Shown: positions 1 through 9,292 of the stretch, piece by piece
How positions within the stretch are numbered: the first letter of the stretch is position 1
How the letters are laid out: the number at the start of each line of letters is the position of its first letter
Source of the DNA: Mesostigma viride
Taxonomy: Eukaryota; Streptophyta; Mesostigmatophyceae; Mesostigmatales; Mesostigmataceae
DNA length: 64,000 bases
Direction: 5' to 3'
Assembly: GCA_009746045.1 (NCBI GenBank)
Contig: RPFO01000015.1
Span: forward strand, 2,966,932-3,030,931
Program-made: the position numbers and the translations under genes
The notes under the pieces: generated by a model
Seen by the model: only the letters and a program-made list of their open reading frames with translations
What the model was told of the DNA's origin: nothing
Databases searched by the model: none

Positions 1-1
1 C

Positions 2-400
2 CCTCGCCTGCGCGCCCGCAAGGATGAGGAGACGCATGTACCCCAGTTCTCTGGCCCCGCCTTCGGCAAACGTCCGGACCCTGCGCAGCGAGGCGATCGG
101 CCCCGTAATGCGGGAGCACGTGCAGCCAAGCTGCAGGATGCCCGCCGCCAGCCCGCGCAGTATCAAACGCCTCGGGCCTCAGGTCCATCCTTCCAACGGG
201 TGACCCGCGAGGTGAACAAGGTGCTAGCGCAGCAACGAGGCGCGGCCGATCACGACTCGGACAGTGGGCGGCTGGATGCCCAGGCCATCGCAGGCTATGC
301 GTATGGCGACGACGATGAGGAGGAACCGGTGGAGGAGGGGGAAGAGCGGACCGGGCGGTCGAACGAGGCGGCCTCCCGGCCATCCGTTCCTCGCGCGTAG
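2..400 (+). CDS. gag: Gag C-terminus, element I (partial)
   Basis: Open from the window edge to the TAG at 398-400. The visible part is the low-complexity tail after the zinc knuckle. It shares the FSGPAFG motif, the basic linker and an acidic Asp/Glu stretch with the Gag of element II, and ends in the same EAASRPxxPR motif as the copy ending at 28982. This supports the frame and the stop. The capsid-like part and the CCHC knuckle would lie upstream of the window. Pol follows in the -1 frame. Confidence 0.75.
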   Translation, partial: PRLRARKDEETHVPQFSGPAFGKRPDPAQRGDRPRNAGARAAKLQDARRQPAQYQTPRASGPSFQRVTREVNKVLAQQRGAADHDSDSGRLDAQAIAGYAYGDDDEEEPVEEGEERTGRSNEAASRPSVPRA

Positions 401-2814
401 TGTCCCTCCCCTTGGGGGTAGAAGTAGCGGTAGCTCAGGTAGATAGGGTAGATAGCGTAGTAGGAGTAAATAGTGTAGATAGCAGTAGCTCCGCCGTACA
501 GGCACCGTTAGTTGCGGATACCGGCGCGAGTATGGAGCCAGTTGGTGAGGCTCCAGCCACGGCTACAATTCCGGCTTCGGGCAGCAACGCGGACGCCCCG
601 CCGACGCATGCAGCCCCGAGGAGTGCGGCCCGCAGCTTGCTCCTCTTTCGAGGGGGTCTGGCAGTGCCATCAACAGCACTGGACCCCTTCCTCAAGGGCA
701 AGACTGTCATGGACGTGCAGTTCATGGTCGACACGGGCGCTTCCACATCATTCATCAATGAGGCACTGGCGCGTCGCGCTGGCTACACTATACGGCCACA
801 CGCGACAGTGGTAAATGTGACTTACTCAGATGGTCGCAAGAACCCCTCGCCAGGTCTAGTCGACATCAAGGCGGTGATTCAGGGCATCCCTGTGGAGCTT
901 ACCGCCACTGTCGCGCCGCTGGGCGCAGCCGATATCATTATTGGCATTGACTGGATGGACGCTCAGGATGTTGACATCAGCATTAAGCGTCGCGTGGTGT
1001 GGTTCCCCGACGGCTCCTTTTGGAGTCCGGTTGGCGAATATCAGGCGCAGGGTCCCACTGTGCACAACGTCACGCACGAGCGGGAATTTACCCAACCCCG
1101 CCAAGCCTCACAGATCCTCATGAGCATCAAGTCGTTGGAGGGCAAGTTGCGTCAGGGCAAGGAATACTACATGTATCGCCTCGACCTCGCTGCCGTGGAG
1201 CTCATGCTCAATGAGATCGGTGTGGGCTTCACCCCCGAGGAGACTGAGCGCTACAATGCGGTGTTGGCAGCACGCGCGAAGCTCTTTGATGAGAGTAAGC
1301 AAGAGTTTCCCCCGCCGCGCTCGGTGCTCCACCGCATCCAATTGCAGGAGGGCTATGGCCCTACGACGTCCCCTATGTACCGCATGGGTCCGGTGGAGCT
1401 GGTGGAGCTCAAGAAGATCTTGATGGCGCTTCTGGAGCGGGGTCTCATCGAGCCCAGCAACAGCCCCTTCTCAGCAGGCGTGCTGTTGGTCCCCAAGCCT
1501 GGGGGCAAGTGGCGGCTCGTCACGGACTATCGTAAGCTGAACGCTATTACGGTAAAGTCCAAGTACCCTCTCCCCCGCATCGACGATATCTTCAACCGCG
1601 TGCAGGGCGCCACATGTTTCACCGTCCTTGATTGCGCAGACGGGTTCTGGCAGTTAAGGATTGCGCCGGAGGACTGTCATAAAACGGCGTTCAACACGCC
1701 GTTCGGCCACTATCAGTTCCGTGTGGCCGCCATGGGGTTGTGCAATTCCCCTGCGAGCTTTCAGATGCTCATGAATGACATCCTCCGCCCAGTCATGGGA
1801 ACCGCGCATCTCCCGCAGGTTTCCCGTGACCTCGAGGACCCCAACCGGGGCGCGAAGCCCCCGTGGTCCTACAAGCGCACTTGTGCGCTCGCATACCTGG
1901 ATGACATCTTGGTGTACTCCAAGACCTTTGAGGATCACCTCGAGGACGTCGCCACGGTATTGCGCATCATGGAGGAGGAGAATCTTTCGGTCCGCAAGGC
2001 CAAGGTCCGCGCTGGTCGCAGCGTACCGTTCCTCGGTCATACCCTGTCCGCTGCCGGCGTCGCGACGGACCCCTCCAAGATCGCCTCCATCCAGCAGTGG
2101 CCGACCCCGACCAACGTCAAGGGCGTGCGCAGCTTTTTGGGTGTCGCGTCGTATTACCGACGTTTCATCCCCCGTTTCGCGACGATCGCTGCCCCCATTA
2201 ACGCCCTCCTCAAGAAGGGTGTTCCTTTCGTTTGGTCGGAACCGTGCCAACAGGCCTTTGAGGCCCTCAAGCGCAGCCTGACCACGGCCCCCGTGCTCGT
2301 TATCTCGGACCCGTCCAAGCCCTTTGTGGTCGCAACGGACGCGAGCAAGGTTGCAATCGGCGGTGTCCTATTGCAGGACCAGGGTCAGGGGTTGCAGCCG
2401 GTCGAGTACATCTCCCGGACTATGATCCCTGCCGAGCGCAACTATCCGGTACACCAGCAGGAGCTTCTTGCCGTGGTCTACTGCTGCCATACCTGGCGCC
2501 ATCATCTTCTCGGGGCCCAGTTTGACGTTGCCATCAGCGAGCAGGGGGATCTTGATCCCCACCGGCTGATCATCCACACGGATCATCGGCCCCTCACGCA
2601 TCTGCTCGCCCAACCCAACCTGGTGCCCCGTCAAGCACGCTGGCTGGAGTACTTGTCCCAGTTCGCCCCCTTTAAGATTCAGTACGTCAAGGGTGCAGAG
2701 AACGTGGTCCCAGACGCCCTTTCCCGGCGGGAGGACTACTGGTTCTATGAAGATCTGGGAGTACTACATACCACTTGCGTCCCAGCTCAGGCGCGCCGGC
2801 ACGTCCTATGGTGA
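400..2814 (+). CDS. pol: Pol: aspartic protease, reverse transcriptase, RNase H (element I)
   Basis: Makes cDNA from the element RNA in cytoplasmic particles. The retropepsin motif VDTGAS is near residue 110. RT shows LVTDYRKLN, the catalytic YLDD near residue 499 and FLGHTLS. RNase H shows TDASKVAIGG, the QQELLAVV helix and HTDHRPL. The frame is open over all three domains with key residues kept, so the enzyme part could be active. Pol lies in the -1 frame relative to Gag, so a frameshift or separate start is needed; the listed first codon is only where the open frame begins. The frame ends at 2814, about 50 bases after the last conserved RNase H motif, while integrase continues in the next frame. 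A one-base insertion near 2790 relative to element II explains this. Confidence 0.9.
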   Translation: MSLPLGVEVAVAQVDRVDSVVGVNSVDSSSSAVQAPLVADTGASMEPVGEAPATATIPASGSNADAPPTHAAPRSAARSLLLFRGGLAVPSTALDPFLKGKTVMDVQFMVDTGASTSFINEALARRAGYTIRPHATVVNVTYSDGRKNPSPGLVDIKAVIQGIPVELTATVAPLGAADIIIGIDWMDAQDVDISIKRRVVWFPDGSFWSPVGEYQAQGPTVHNVTHEREFTQPRQASQILMSIKSLEGKLRQGKEYYMYRLDLAAVELMLNEIGVGFTPEETERYNAVLAARAKLFDESKQEFPPPRSVLHRIQLQEGYGPTTSPMYRMGPVELVELKKILMALLERGLIEPSNSPFSAGVLLVPKPGGKWRLVTDYRKLNAITVKSKYPLPRIDDIFNRVQGATCFTVLDCADGFWQLRIAPEDCHKTAFNTPFGHYQFRVAAMGLCNSPASFQMLMNDILRPVMGTAHLPQVSRDLEDPNRGAKPPWSYKRTCALAYLDDILVYSKTFEDHLEDVATVLRIMEEENLSVRKAKVRAGRSVPFLGHTLSAAGVATDPSKIASIQQWPTPTNVKGVRSFLGVASYYRRFIPRFATIAAPINALLKKGVPFVWSEPCQQAFEALKRSLTTAPVLVISDPSKPFVVATDASKVAIGGVLLQDQGQGLQPVEYISRTMIPAERNYPVHQQELLAVVYCCHTWRHHLLGAQFDVAISEQGDLDPHRLIIHTDHRPLTHLLAQPNLVPRQARWLEYLSQFAPFKIQYVKGAENVVPDALSRREDYWFYEDLGVLHTTCVPAQARRHVLW

Positions 2815-4594
2815 CCTTCCGCGGTCGCCGCAGGCTCGTTATTTGTTTCACACGGGTCGTACCACCATGGACGACCTATCCCCCGACTGGGGTTCGCACG
2901 AGGACGTGCGCGCCCCCGGGGAAGGGGAGGGGTCCCATTCGCGCTTGCCACTCAGCCACGTGGTCCCGGCTCAGGGAATTTTTCACTTGCAGCCCATTGG
3001 GTCCCCCACCATTTTCTCGGAGTACGTATACCAAACCCTCGAGACTGAAGAGGAGGCGGATGCGTACACCGTCACCTCCGTTCTGGAGACGCTGATCAGC
3101 CGATTCACCGTCACGGAAGCAGCAGCCCTGGAGGCGATCAGGTCGCACCCTCAGCAGATGGGCAAGCTCCCGTGCAAGTTCCAGGACGGACGACTCTATG
3201 TCATGGTGAGACCTGACTGCTGGCGCCTGTACGTCCCGGAGATATGTAGAGCGGCTCTGCTCCATGAGCTCCACGACTCCCTCACCGGTGGCCACCAAGG
3301 AATCCATCGCCTGCTGCCGCGGGCCAGAAAGAACTTCTACTGGCCAGGTATGCGGGAGTACATCGAGACGTACGTGCGCGAGTGTCCATCATGCCAGATC
3401 ATGAAGTCCCGCAACACGGGGTCACAAGCGATCCCCAAGACGCTGCCTGACCCCATGGCGCCTTGGGACTCATTGATGATGGATTTTATTGGCCCCTTCC
3501 GGAAGACCAAGCACGGCAACAGCATGATCTTGGTTTTCTTGGACCGCCTGACGCGCATGTGTCACTTGGCCCCATGCCCGGCCGAGCTCACGGCTGAGGC
3601 TTGCGCTAAGTTGTATCTCCACCACGTGTTTCGGTACCACGGACTCAGCCGGCAATTCATATCGGACCGTGACAAGTTGTTCACGGCTCGCTTCTGGCAG
3701 GAGTTCTTTGAACGACTGGGCACCAAGGTGTCATTGGGGACAGCGTACCACAGCTCGTCCTCTCACCTGGTGGAGCGACTGAACCGCACAGTGCAAGAGA
3801 CCATGCGACACTACACTGACGCGGTGGGAGGCAATTGGGAGGAGTTTCTGGGCTTGGTGGAATTCTCCTTGAACAACGCCCCCCAGGCGGCCCATGGCTT
3901 CACGCCGTTCTTCCTCAACACTGGCAGGCACCCGCTTACGCCGACCGACCTTCTCACGAGCCCCGCTTTGGCAGAGAAAACGGTCCGGCGGGACACCCTG
4001 GAAGGGGTGGAGAAGCTGTTGGTTCAGATGCGTCAGGCCCATGACAGCGCGGTCAGGGGCTACCGAGCCGCAGCCGAGCGCTATATGGCGAGGACCGCTA
4101 GTCGCCTGGACGCGCGCACCCCGTCGATTGAGGCAGGCGACTGGGTTCTGGTGGAAGGCCCCCGACTAGGACGTTTCTCCGAGAAGGTAGGAGGTGAGCT
4201 CAAGACCAAGCTCCGTCCTATGTTCCTGGGGCCTCACAAGGTCTTGGAGAAGCTGGGCGATGTGATGTTCAAGGTCGACATCCCAAGCTCCTGGAACACT
4301 TCCCCCAACTTCCACCGCGATCAACTCAAGTTGTATCACCAGAACTCCATCCAAGGTCGCCTCAATCCGCCGGCCCCCGTCGAATACAACCCCGAGACCG
4401 GTGAACAGGAAGACGAGGTGGCCGAGATTGTGGACCACCGGGACATCCAGCGCGGGAGAAGCAGACAGCGACAGTACCGAGTACGATGGCGTTTTACCCA
4501 GCACGACTATGAGGACTCATGGCGTACGGAGAACGAGCTAGGCGGATGTGAGCGCCTGCTACGGGAATACAAGAAGAGGTGTGCCCTACACTAG
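2693..4594 (+). CDS. pol: Integrase with chromodomain-like tail (element I)
   Basis: Inserts the cDNA into the genome. The zinc-binding HHCC region ends in CPSCQIMKS near residue 232. The DDE core has D in MMDFIGPF (about 264), D in ISDRDKLF (about 323) and E in HLVERLN (about 360). A GPY/F-like module (RPMFLGPHKV) follows, and a chromodomain-like tail reads QYRVRWRF with DSWRTENEL. That tail is typical of chromoviruses and would direct insertion to marked chromatin. The true product is the C-terminal part of the Gag-Pol polyprotein. The first 35 or so residues of this open frame are out-of-frame RNase H, and homology in this frame starts near 2795. Confidence 0.88.
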   Translation: MQRTWSQTPFPGGRTTGSMKIWEYYIPLASQLRRAGTSYGDLPRSPQARYLFHTGRTTMDDLSPDWGSHEDVRAPGEGEGSHSRLPLSHVVPAQGIFHLQPIGSPTIFSEYVYQTLETEEEADAYTVTSVLETLISRFTVTEAAALEAIRSHPQQMGKLPCKFQDGRLYVMVRPDCWRLYVPEICRAALLHELHDSLTGGHQGIHRLLPRARKNFYWPGMREYIETYVRECPSCQIMKSRNTGSQAIPKTLPDPMAPWDSLMMDFIGPFRKTKHGNSMILVFLDRLTRMCHLAPCPAELTAEACAKLYLHHVFRYHGLSRQFISDRDKLFTARFWQEFFERLGTKVSLGTAYHSSSSHLVERLNRTVQETMRHYTDAVGGNWEEFLGLVEFSLNNAPQAAHGFTPFFLNTGRHPLTPTDLLTSPALAEKTVRRDTLEGVEKLLVQMRQAHDSAVRGYRAAAERYMARTASRLDARTPSIEAGDWVLVEGPRLGRFSEKVGGELKTKLRPMFLGPHKVLEKLGDVMFKVDIPSSWNTSPNFHRDQLKLYHQNSIQGRLNPPAPVEYNPETGEQEDEVAEIVDHRDIQRGRSRQRQYRVRWRFTQHDYEDSWRTENELGGCERLLREYKKRCALH

Positions 4595-4799
4595 GGCAGT
4601 AGATAGTAAGAAAGGTGTTCATCATGCAGGGCCGTACAGGTCCAGGTAAGGTACGTAGGCAGCCGCCACGGGCTGCAGGACACGTATGTAGGGGACCAGC
4701 TGGGTCCTGCACGAGGTATGTACAGGTATGTCCATATTGACAGGGTAGGTGGGTATGTAGACAGCCGTACAGGCTTTCTTACAAGACGCTATGGTCCCG

Positions 4800-4842
4800 A
4801 TACTGTTCCCGACTGGGTGCCCCTCACCTGGCGGTTGCAGAT
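4800..4842 (+). promoter_or_regulatory. Possible 3' splice site ahead of accessory ORF (element I)
   Basis: A pyrimidine-rich stretch (tgcccctcacctggcggttg) ends in CAG directly before ATG at 4841, which opens the accessory frame. A donor-like CAG/GTAAGG lies upstream near 4645. The element II copies also have an acceptor-like motif at the same relative place. Splicing is inferred from motifs only. Confidence 0.35.
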
Positions 4843-5689
4843 GGAGCCGTCGGGAGACGAGGACTCTTCGTTGTTCGCAGACATGGTGGATATAGGGACG
4901 GATGACGATGGGCAGATAGGGCGGGCTCAGGCGGCTGCTGTGCCGTCTATCAGCCAGCCGCGACCCTCGACGCCTGGTGCCAGCGGTTCCCAGGAGCTGA
5001 AGGCACAGGCTCGGCTGCAAGAGGAGATTCGGCAGCGGGAGACCTCGTCCCGGGAGAATCAGGAATGTTACTATCCGAAGTGGCATGTCCCCGGTTATGA
5101 CTCTGACGAGGTTCTATGGCGTCGCCGCAAGAGACATGGGCGGGCGGCATCGGACTTCGTTTCTAAACCCTATTGTCCTGACCGCGCCCCCGGTTCCAAG
5201 TCAGATCCGGTATCCGAGCTCAAGCTGTGTATCAGCAGACAGGTGGGATTCCTGATCGAGGTGGATTGGAGGACAACCTCGGTCGAGGGCCAGGTGGTGG
5301 CCGTGGCGTGGGAGCAGCATCCGCCACTCTGTGCTTGCGGCGACTGCCAGGACGTTCTGGAGGCTCTAATCGCGTACCCCCGCCTGGCGCTGCTACTGGT
5401 CCCTGAACGCGTTCGCAACCGACTGCCGGACGCGTTTAGGAGAGTTACCCTACGAGGCGCGCTCTGCACGGGGTGCTGGGAGTGGTCCTTGCGGGAGGCG
5501 TGCCGGAGGATCTGGAAGATGGATGAGGCGGAGGGAGATGACCCCGAAGGCAGCTGGCTGACGACGAGTCGGATGACGACCTGCCACGGGTCCGCCGTGA
5601 CGATCCTGAGGAGGATGGTGTCCCTTGGGCGGCGCAGGTCGGTACACGGCCGCCCCGCCGCCTCATTGTGTACAACCGTGAGGCGGTGA
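4841..5689 (+). CDS. Accessory ORF N-terminal part, post-pol (element I)
   Basis: I do not recognise this protein. It starts MEPSGDEDSSLF with an acidic N-terminus. A helical basic region with RENQECYYPKW follows, then a compact region with CACGDC and, about 55 residues on, ALCTGC, so a C-x-C-x2-C plus C-x2-C metal site is possible. The same block occurs after integrase in element II (CACHGC and LRGEKC), so the protein is conserved between two diverged families. No signal peptide or membrane segment is seen, which argues against an envelope protein. The frame closes at 5689 and the C-terminal part continues in another frame from 5668, so a break or frameshift lies near 5670. Confidence 0.6.
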   Translation: MEPSGDEDSSLFADMVDIGTDDDGQIGRAQAAAVPSISQPRPSTPGASGSQELKAQARLQEEIRQRETSSRENQECYYPKWHVPGYDSDEVLWRRRKRHGRAASDFVSKPYCPDRAPGSKSDPVSELKLCISRQVGFLIEVDWRTTSVEGQVVAVAWEQHPPLCACGDCQDVLEALIAYPRLALLLVPERVRNRLPDAFRRVTLRGALCTGCWEWSLREACRRIWKMDEAEGDDPEGSWLTTSRMTTCHGSAVTILRRMVSLGRRRSVHGRPAASLCTTVRR

Positions 5690-7915
5690 TGGCTCGCCCC
5701 AGGAGGTTCCCTACTAAGGGGCGTCCTCGGGGTCGACCAAGTGTGGTGGTGGCCCCGCGGGACAGATCCGGGGAGAGACAAGGTGAGAGCCGCCCTGCCC
5801 CGCGTCACGAGCGTGGCGGACAATCGGCACGTCATGAAACGCCACGCGATTCTATCCGACGGCGCGACGAGCGTGGCGATTGGTGGGAAGCACGTCGGGA
5901 CTCGGCACAGGACTTGTACCACGCTCACGGGGCGCGGGAGAGACGCCGGCACACGTCACGGGAATCTCGTCAGCAAGAAGAGCTGCGGGAGTCACGCCGG
6001 CGCGAGGCGCGACAGGCGCCGTTCCACCCCAGGGACAATCACGGTTCCCTGGACCGTGTCGAGCACACCGGTTCAGCTTCGAACTTGACAGGGGCGGCCG
6101 CTGGGCCCGGACAACCCGGCCGCGCTCGGGAACGCGAACGGTCACCCGTTCGAGGTGCCAACGACCGACCGCTGCGTCAGCAGGGCGCGGCCCTTATCCC
6201 CGCGCCCGCACCAGAGCAGCCTTTACCGGCCCTTGCTCCCCAGCCTGCACCAGCGCAGCCTCAACCTGTCCTGGCCCGCTCCGCAGAGACGCCGGTACAG
6301 GAGATCGCTCCGCGTCGGGACGTGATACCGGCCCAGGAATGGGTACGGGGCACGTATGCCCGTAATCGGGTCATTGTCCCCTTGCATCCGGTGGCTGGCT
6401 TCGTGGTCGACATTGACGTGGGATACTGTTTGGATTGGGAGAGGAGACTAATGGGTTTTACACAATGCCTTGTGCTTGGCCTTGCTACCCACACACCTTG
6501 CAGGTGCTGAAAGAAAGAGAGGTTGAAGACAATTTACGTGGAAGAATAAATGGCTTTATTAGAATATAATAGTTGGAGAAGAGCTTGAATGGAGGTTGAA
6601 TGGAGGTGAAATGGAGGTTGAATGGAGGTTCCTGCCCTTAGGGGGCAGTTTCCTTTTATACCTTTTAGGCTAGGAAGGATGACATCAGCAATGACATCAT
6701 CACAGAAGCTTGTAGAAACATCCTAGCATATTCCTAGCATATTCCCAGCATATTCTCAGCATATTCCAGGAATATTCCTGGCATATTCTTAGAGCATTCC
6801 TAGAACATTCTAGACATTATCCAATGAGCTGGCATAATAGCTAGATGCCAAGTGTCTACATAATAATGTGCCACATAACATGATTAATAAAGTGACACAT
6901 CTCTTCTCCTTGGAGTGACAAGTGTCATGCAATGAGTCTACCCACTTGTCATCATGTAAGTGATAACATGTGTCATCATGAGCTGCCAACACTTGTCAGC
7001 TCATGGACCAAACACTTGTCCAATAGGCCATAGCACCACTTGTCAATCAAATACGTGATGCTACTAGGCTGACTCAGGTTACAAGTCATCCATGTCCAAG
7101 TATAGGACTATGGCACATGAATATTGATCAGCTCATTGAGCCTGTTCCATCTAGCTCATCATAGCTATCAAATTCCCAGTCCATAAGGAATAAATCCAAC
7201 AAGAAATAAATCAGGCTGGGATATATTGTGGCCAGGTGGATATAATATCCCTAACAGATACCCACGCCCGAGCCTTCCCCCGCCATCCGGGTTTTACTAC
7301 CCCGCGAGCCTGCGCTTCCGTGGGGGCTCCAGCGTGCTTATTCAGCGAGAAGGCACCTTCGACTCGGTCAGCTTTCTCCTGCACGCACATGTGCCGGCGC
7401 CGGTGCCATCTGAGTCCCGCTACGAGCCGGTGATAGTAGGGACTACCGCCACGTACGATCTGCACCCGCCGCCTCTGCCGCAATACCGCGCTGAGCACCA
7501 TTTGCGACGGATTGCGTATCCCAAGCTCATGCCTATCCCGGGAGCTATCTACATGCGGAAGCAGCTCCCTGAGATTGCGGCAGCTCCGGGGTTCTACTGC
7601 GAGAGCGAGAAGGCCCAGAAGGAGCTGTTGCTCATGGCTGCCGGGTACTTCGCGGAAACTGGGTGCGGGGAGGTCGATGTGGAGCAGGGGTTCATCAGGT
7701 TCACCCGGCTCCCCTACATGGCGGCCTTCCTGTCGTACTGGCCGCCGGATGTGTGGATTGAGAAGTCCACGCTGCGTCAGCAGACGCGCAATGACTACCA
7801 GGTGGCGTTCAACGCCGACGTGGTCGCGGCTCCCCTTGGCAAGATCCCGGAGATCATGACTGAGCACGGCTACAACGCGTTGCGGCGGCATCGCGCGCAG
7901 CAGGGATTCCAGTAA
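5668..7915 (+). pseudogene. Accessory ORF C-terminal part, split by solo LTR (element I)
   Basis: The frame runs 5668-6426 and resumes at 7262-7915. The solo LTR at 6427-7256 plus one copy of its 5-bp target duplication interrupts it. The first half is an Arg/Ser/Glu-rich, probably disordered region, followed by a Pro/Ala/Gln-rich linker. The last 210 or so residues form a folded-looking domain with YPASLRFRGGSS and ends QVAFNADV followed by a helix. The matching domain in element II (ends at 35693) has YQIAFEVDL in the same place with similar spacing. No known domain is recognised. Without the LTR the frame would be continuous here, so the break is recent relative to divergence of the families. 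Confidence 0.6.
6427..7256. mobile_element. Solo LTR, 830 bp, inside accessory ORF
   Basis: The segment begins TGTTTGGATTGG and ends ATCCCTAACA, giving TGTT...AACA ends. It is flanked by the direct repeat GATAC at 6422-6426 and 7257-7261, a 5-bp target-site duplication. No coding content is seen. It contains short internal repeats: GAATGGAGGTT-like units near 6588-6630 and AGCATATTCC-like units near 6721-6800. It is AT-rich compared with the surrounding retrotransposon. Removing it and one GATAC restores the accessory reading frame. The size and ends fit a solo LTR left by LTR-LTR recombination; its family is not known. Confidence 0.8.
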
Positions 7916-8208
7916 TTTTCCGGGAGATTGGCCGGAGAGTGCTGGGACGAAGGAATATTTGACAACTATCAAGGTGTTGTCCCTGCGAGGCAACACCGAG
8001 AAGAACTGGCTACTGCTCCGCTGGCGAACAGGGATCGGGACATAGTATTCTCATAGTTGGTGTATTATATGCATGTATGACGATGGGTTCTCGCTGGTAC
8101 ACAGCACCCCGTTGTTATGATTGTGTTTTGGTTTTCTTTTGAATTTTCCATGTTTGTGTGTCGTTGTTTGAGGTGCGCCCCGGGCGATTGGACGATAGCC
8201 ATCGTCCC

Positions 8209-8225
8209 CCGGGGAGGGGGAGGAG
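8209..8225 (+). promoter_or_regulatory. Polypurine tract, element I
   Basis: The purine run GGGGAGGGGGAGGAG lies directly before the 3' LTR start TGATACGG. This is the expected plus-strand primer site and matches the position of the tract at 35899-35911 in element II. Confidence 0.75.
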
Positions 8226-8898
8226 TGATACGGCCCTAACCCATGTTTGGGCGTAACAATTCCTAAAATAAATTAGTTTGGTCAGTCGAAAGTCATTTTG
8301 ATATTGTTTGAGACTTTCGATAGTTATTATGTTAGATTCGGGGACTTGGCCGAGTTATTCCATCACCCGGCCCAGGTACCCGTGGCTTTGCTTTCGGTTT
8401 GGTGTGTTACTGGTCTGTACCCGGGACTGCCAGGTACCGGGTGCCAGACTGGCGGATACTATGTACATCTACGGCTGATATTAATTGCAGGCTGCGCTAG
8501 AGGTTCGGCCCCCAGCCGACCCGCTGGCATGCACGCCGTCTTGGACAAATGTCGTAGGTGACAATGGCTTCCTATCTTTGGTTTGGAATAAAATCGACTT
8601 GAGTAAAACTCGTCTGCCGAACCAGGGGTCAAATCTGGGCTGCACTAACGCCCTTCGTGCATTCCATGTATATGCATAATTTATCTAGTTGTGCATTCAG
8701 GGCCTAGCTAGTAATTCCGCGTACTAGCTAGAATTCAGGGCTACATTCACGTAGTCCGGGCGGATAGCAGATTCCGAGTTTATTCAGGCGTAACCCACGC
8801 TAGACTAGGGTCTTTCAGAGCCGCTGGGGCGGCTCGTAACGCCTCTTTCGCTATCCGTCTAACGATGTGTGTCGGAAGGCTTTCGGGCGACGCGTATC
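8226..8898 (+). repeat. 3' LTR of element I
   Basis: Starts TGATACGG after the polypurine tract. Its head resembles the element II LTR (GGGCGTAACAAT against CGGACGTAACAAT) and can form a short hairpin. Near the right end, TCTTTCGCTA matches the corresponding part of the element II LTR. The end is placed at GCGTATC by analogy with the TGATACG start; the terminal CA is not visible. The 5' partner lies outside the window. Confidence 0.65.
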
Positions 8899-8992
8899 CG
8901 GCTCTGAGCGTGTGCTTTGCTTTTTGTCTGCCGGTTTTCGTATTTTTTAGATGCATGTACGATTGCACAAATTATGTTATGATAAAATAACC

Positions 8993-9247
8993 ATGAACAG
9001 GGACCTGCGTCTCATATTCATGGAAGACTACCAAAACCCGCACGACCCCTCGATCATAACGCCCGAACAGAGACTGCTCCTGCTGACAACGTTCCAATCG
9101 AGTTTGGGCGTCTCGACCTCCACGGCGCAACTCCTGTTGTCGAACGTGGAAGATCGACTCGTGAACAGAGAGGTGCCGATCACCACGCCGGAACTCAAGG
9201 CGGCGTACGTGGACGAACTGGTCAAGGTGCTACGGCGCCTTCCGTGA
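8993..9247 (+). CDS. Small hypothetical protein of the viral block
   Basis: An 84-residue protein starting at the ATG after an AT-rich stretch (tgataaaataacc), which looks like a viral promoter/leader. The open frame extends a further 14 codons upstream, but that part is AT-rich and unlike coding sequence. The protein is mainly helical and acidic (EDYQNPHDPSIITPEQ, then ELKAAYVDELVKVL). I do not recognise the family. It ends 45 bp before the stop of the convergent gene at 9293-10393, tight spacing typical of a large DNA virus. It is the first viral gene after element I. Confidence 0.5.
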   Translation: MNRDLRLIFMEDYQNPHDPSIITPEQRLLLLTTFQSSLGVSTSTAQLLLSNVEDRLVNREVPITTPELKAAYVDELVKVLRRLP

Positions 9248-9292
9248 GTGCGTTCAACGCGGGCATTTTTTTTCGAGGCCATTCTATATAAC

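Larger units (their letters stand above)
1..8898 (+). mobile_element. Ty3/gypsy chromovirus-like element I (5' end outside window)
   Basis: The order is gag end, protease, reverse transcriptase, RNase H, integrase with a chromodomain-like tail, accessory ORF, polypurine tract, 3' LTR. That order, with integrase after RNase H, defines Ty3/gypsy. The 5' LTR, leader and most of gag lie before base 1. Proteins are clearly related to element II (11215-36493) but diverged, so this is a separate family. A solo LTR of another element sits in the accessory ORF. The right edge is taken from the last match to the end of the element II LTR; the expected terminal CA is not clear, so the last few bases are uncertain. 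Confidence 0.88.
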
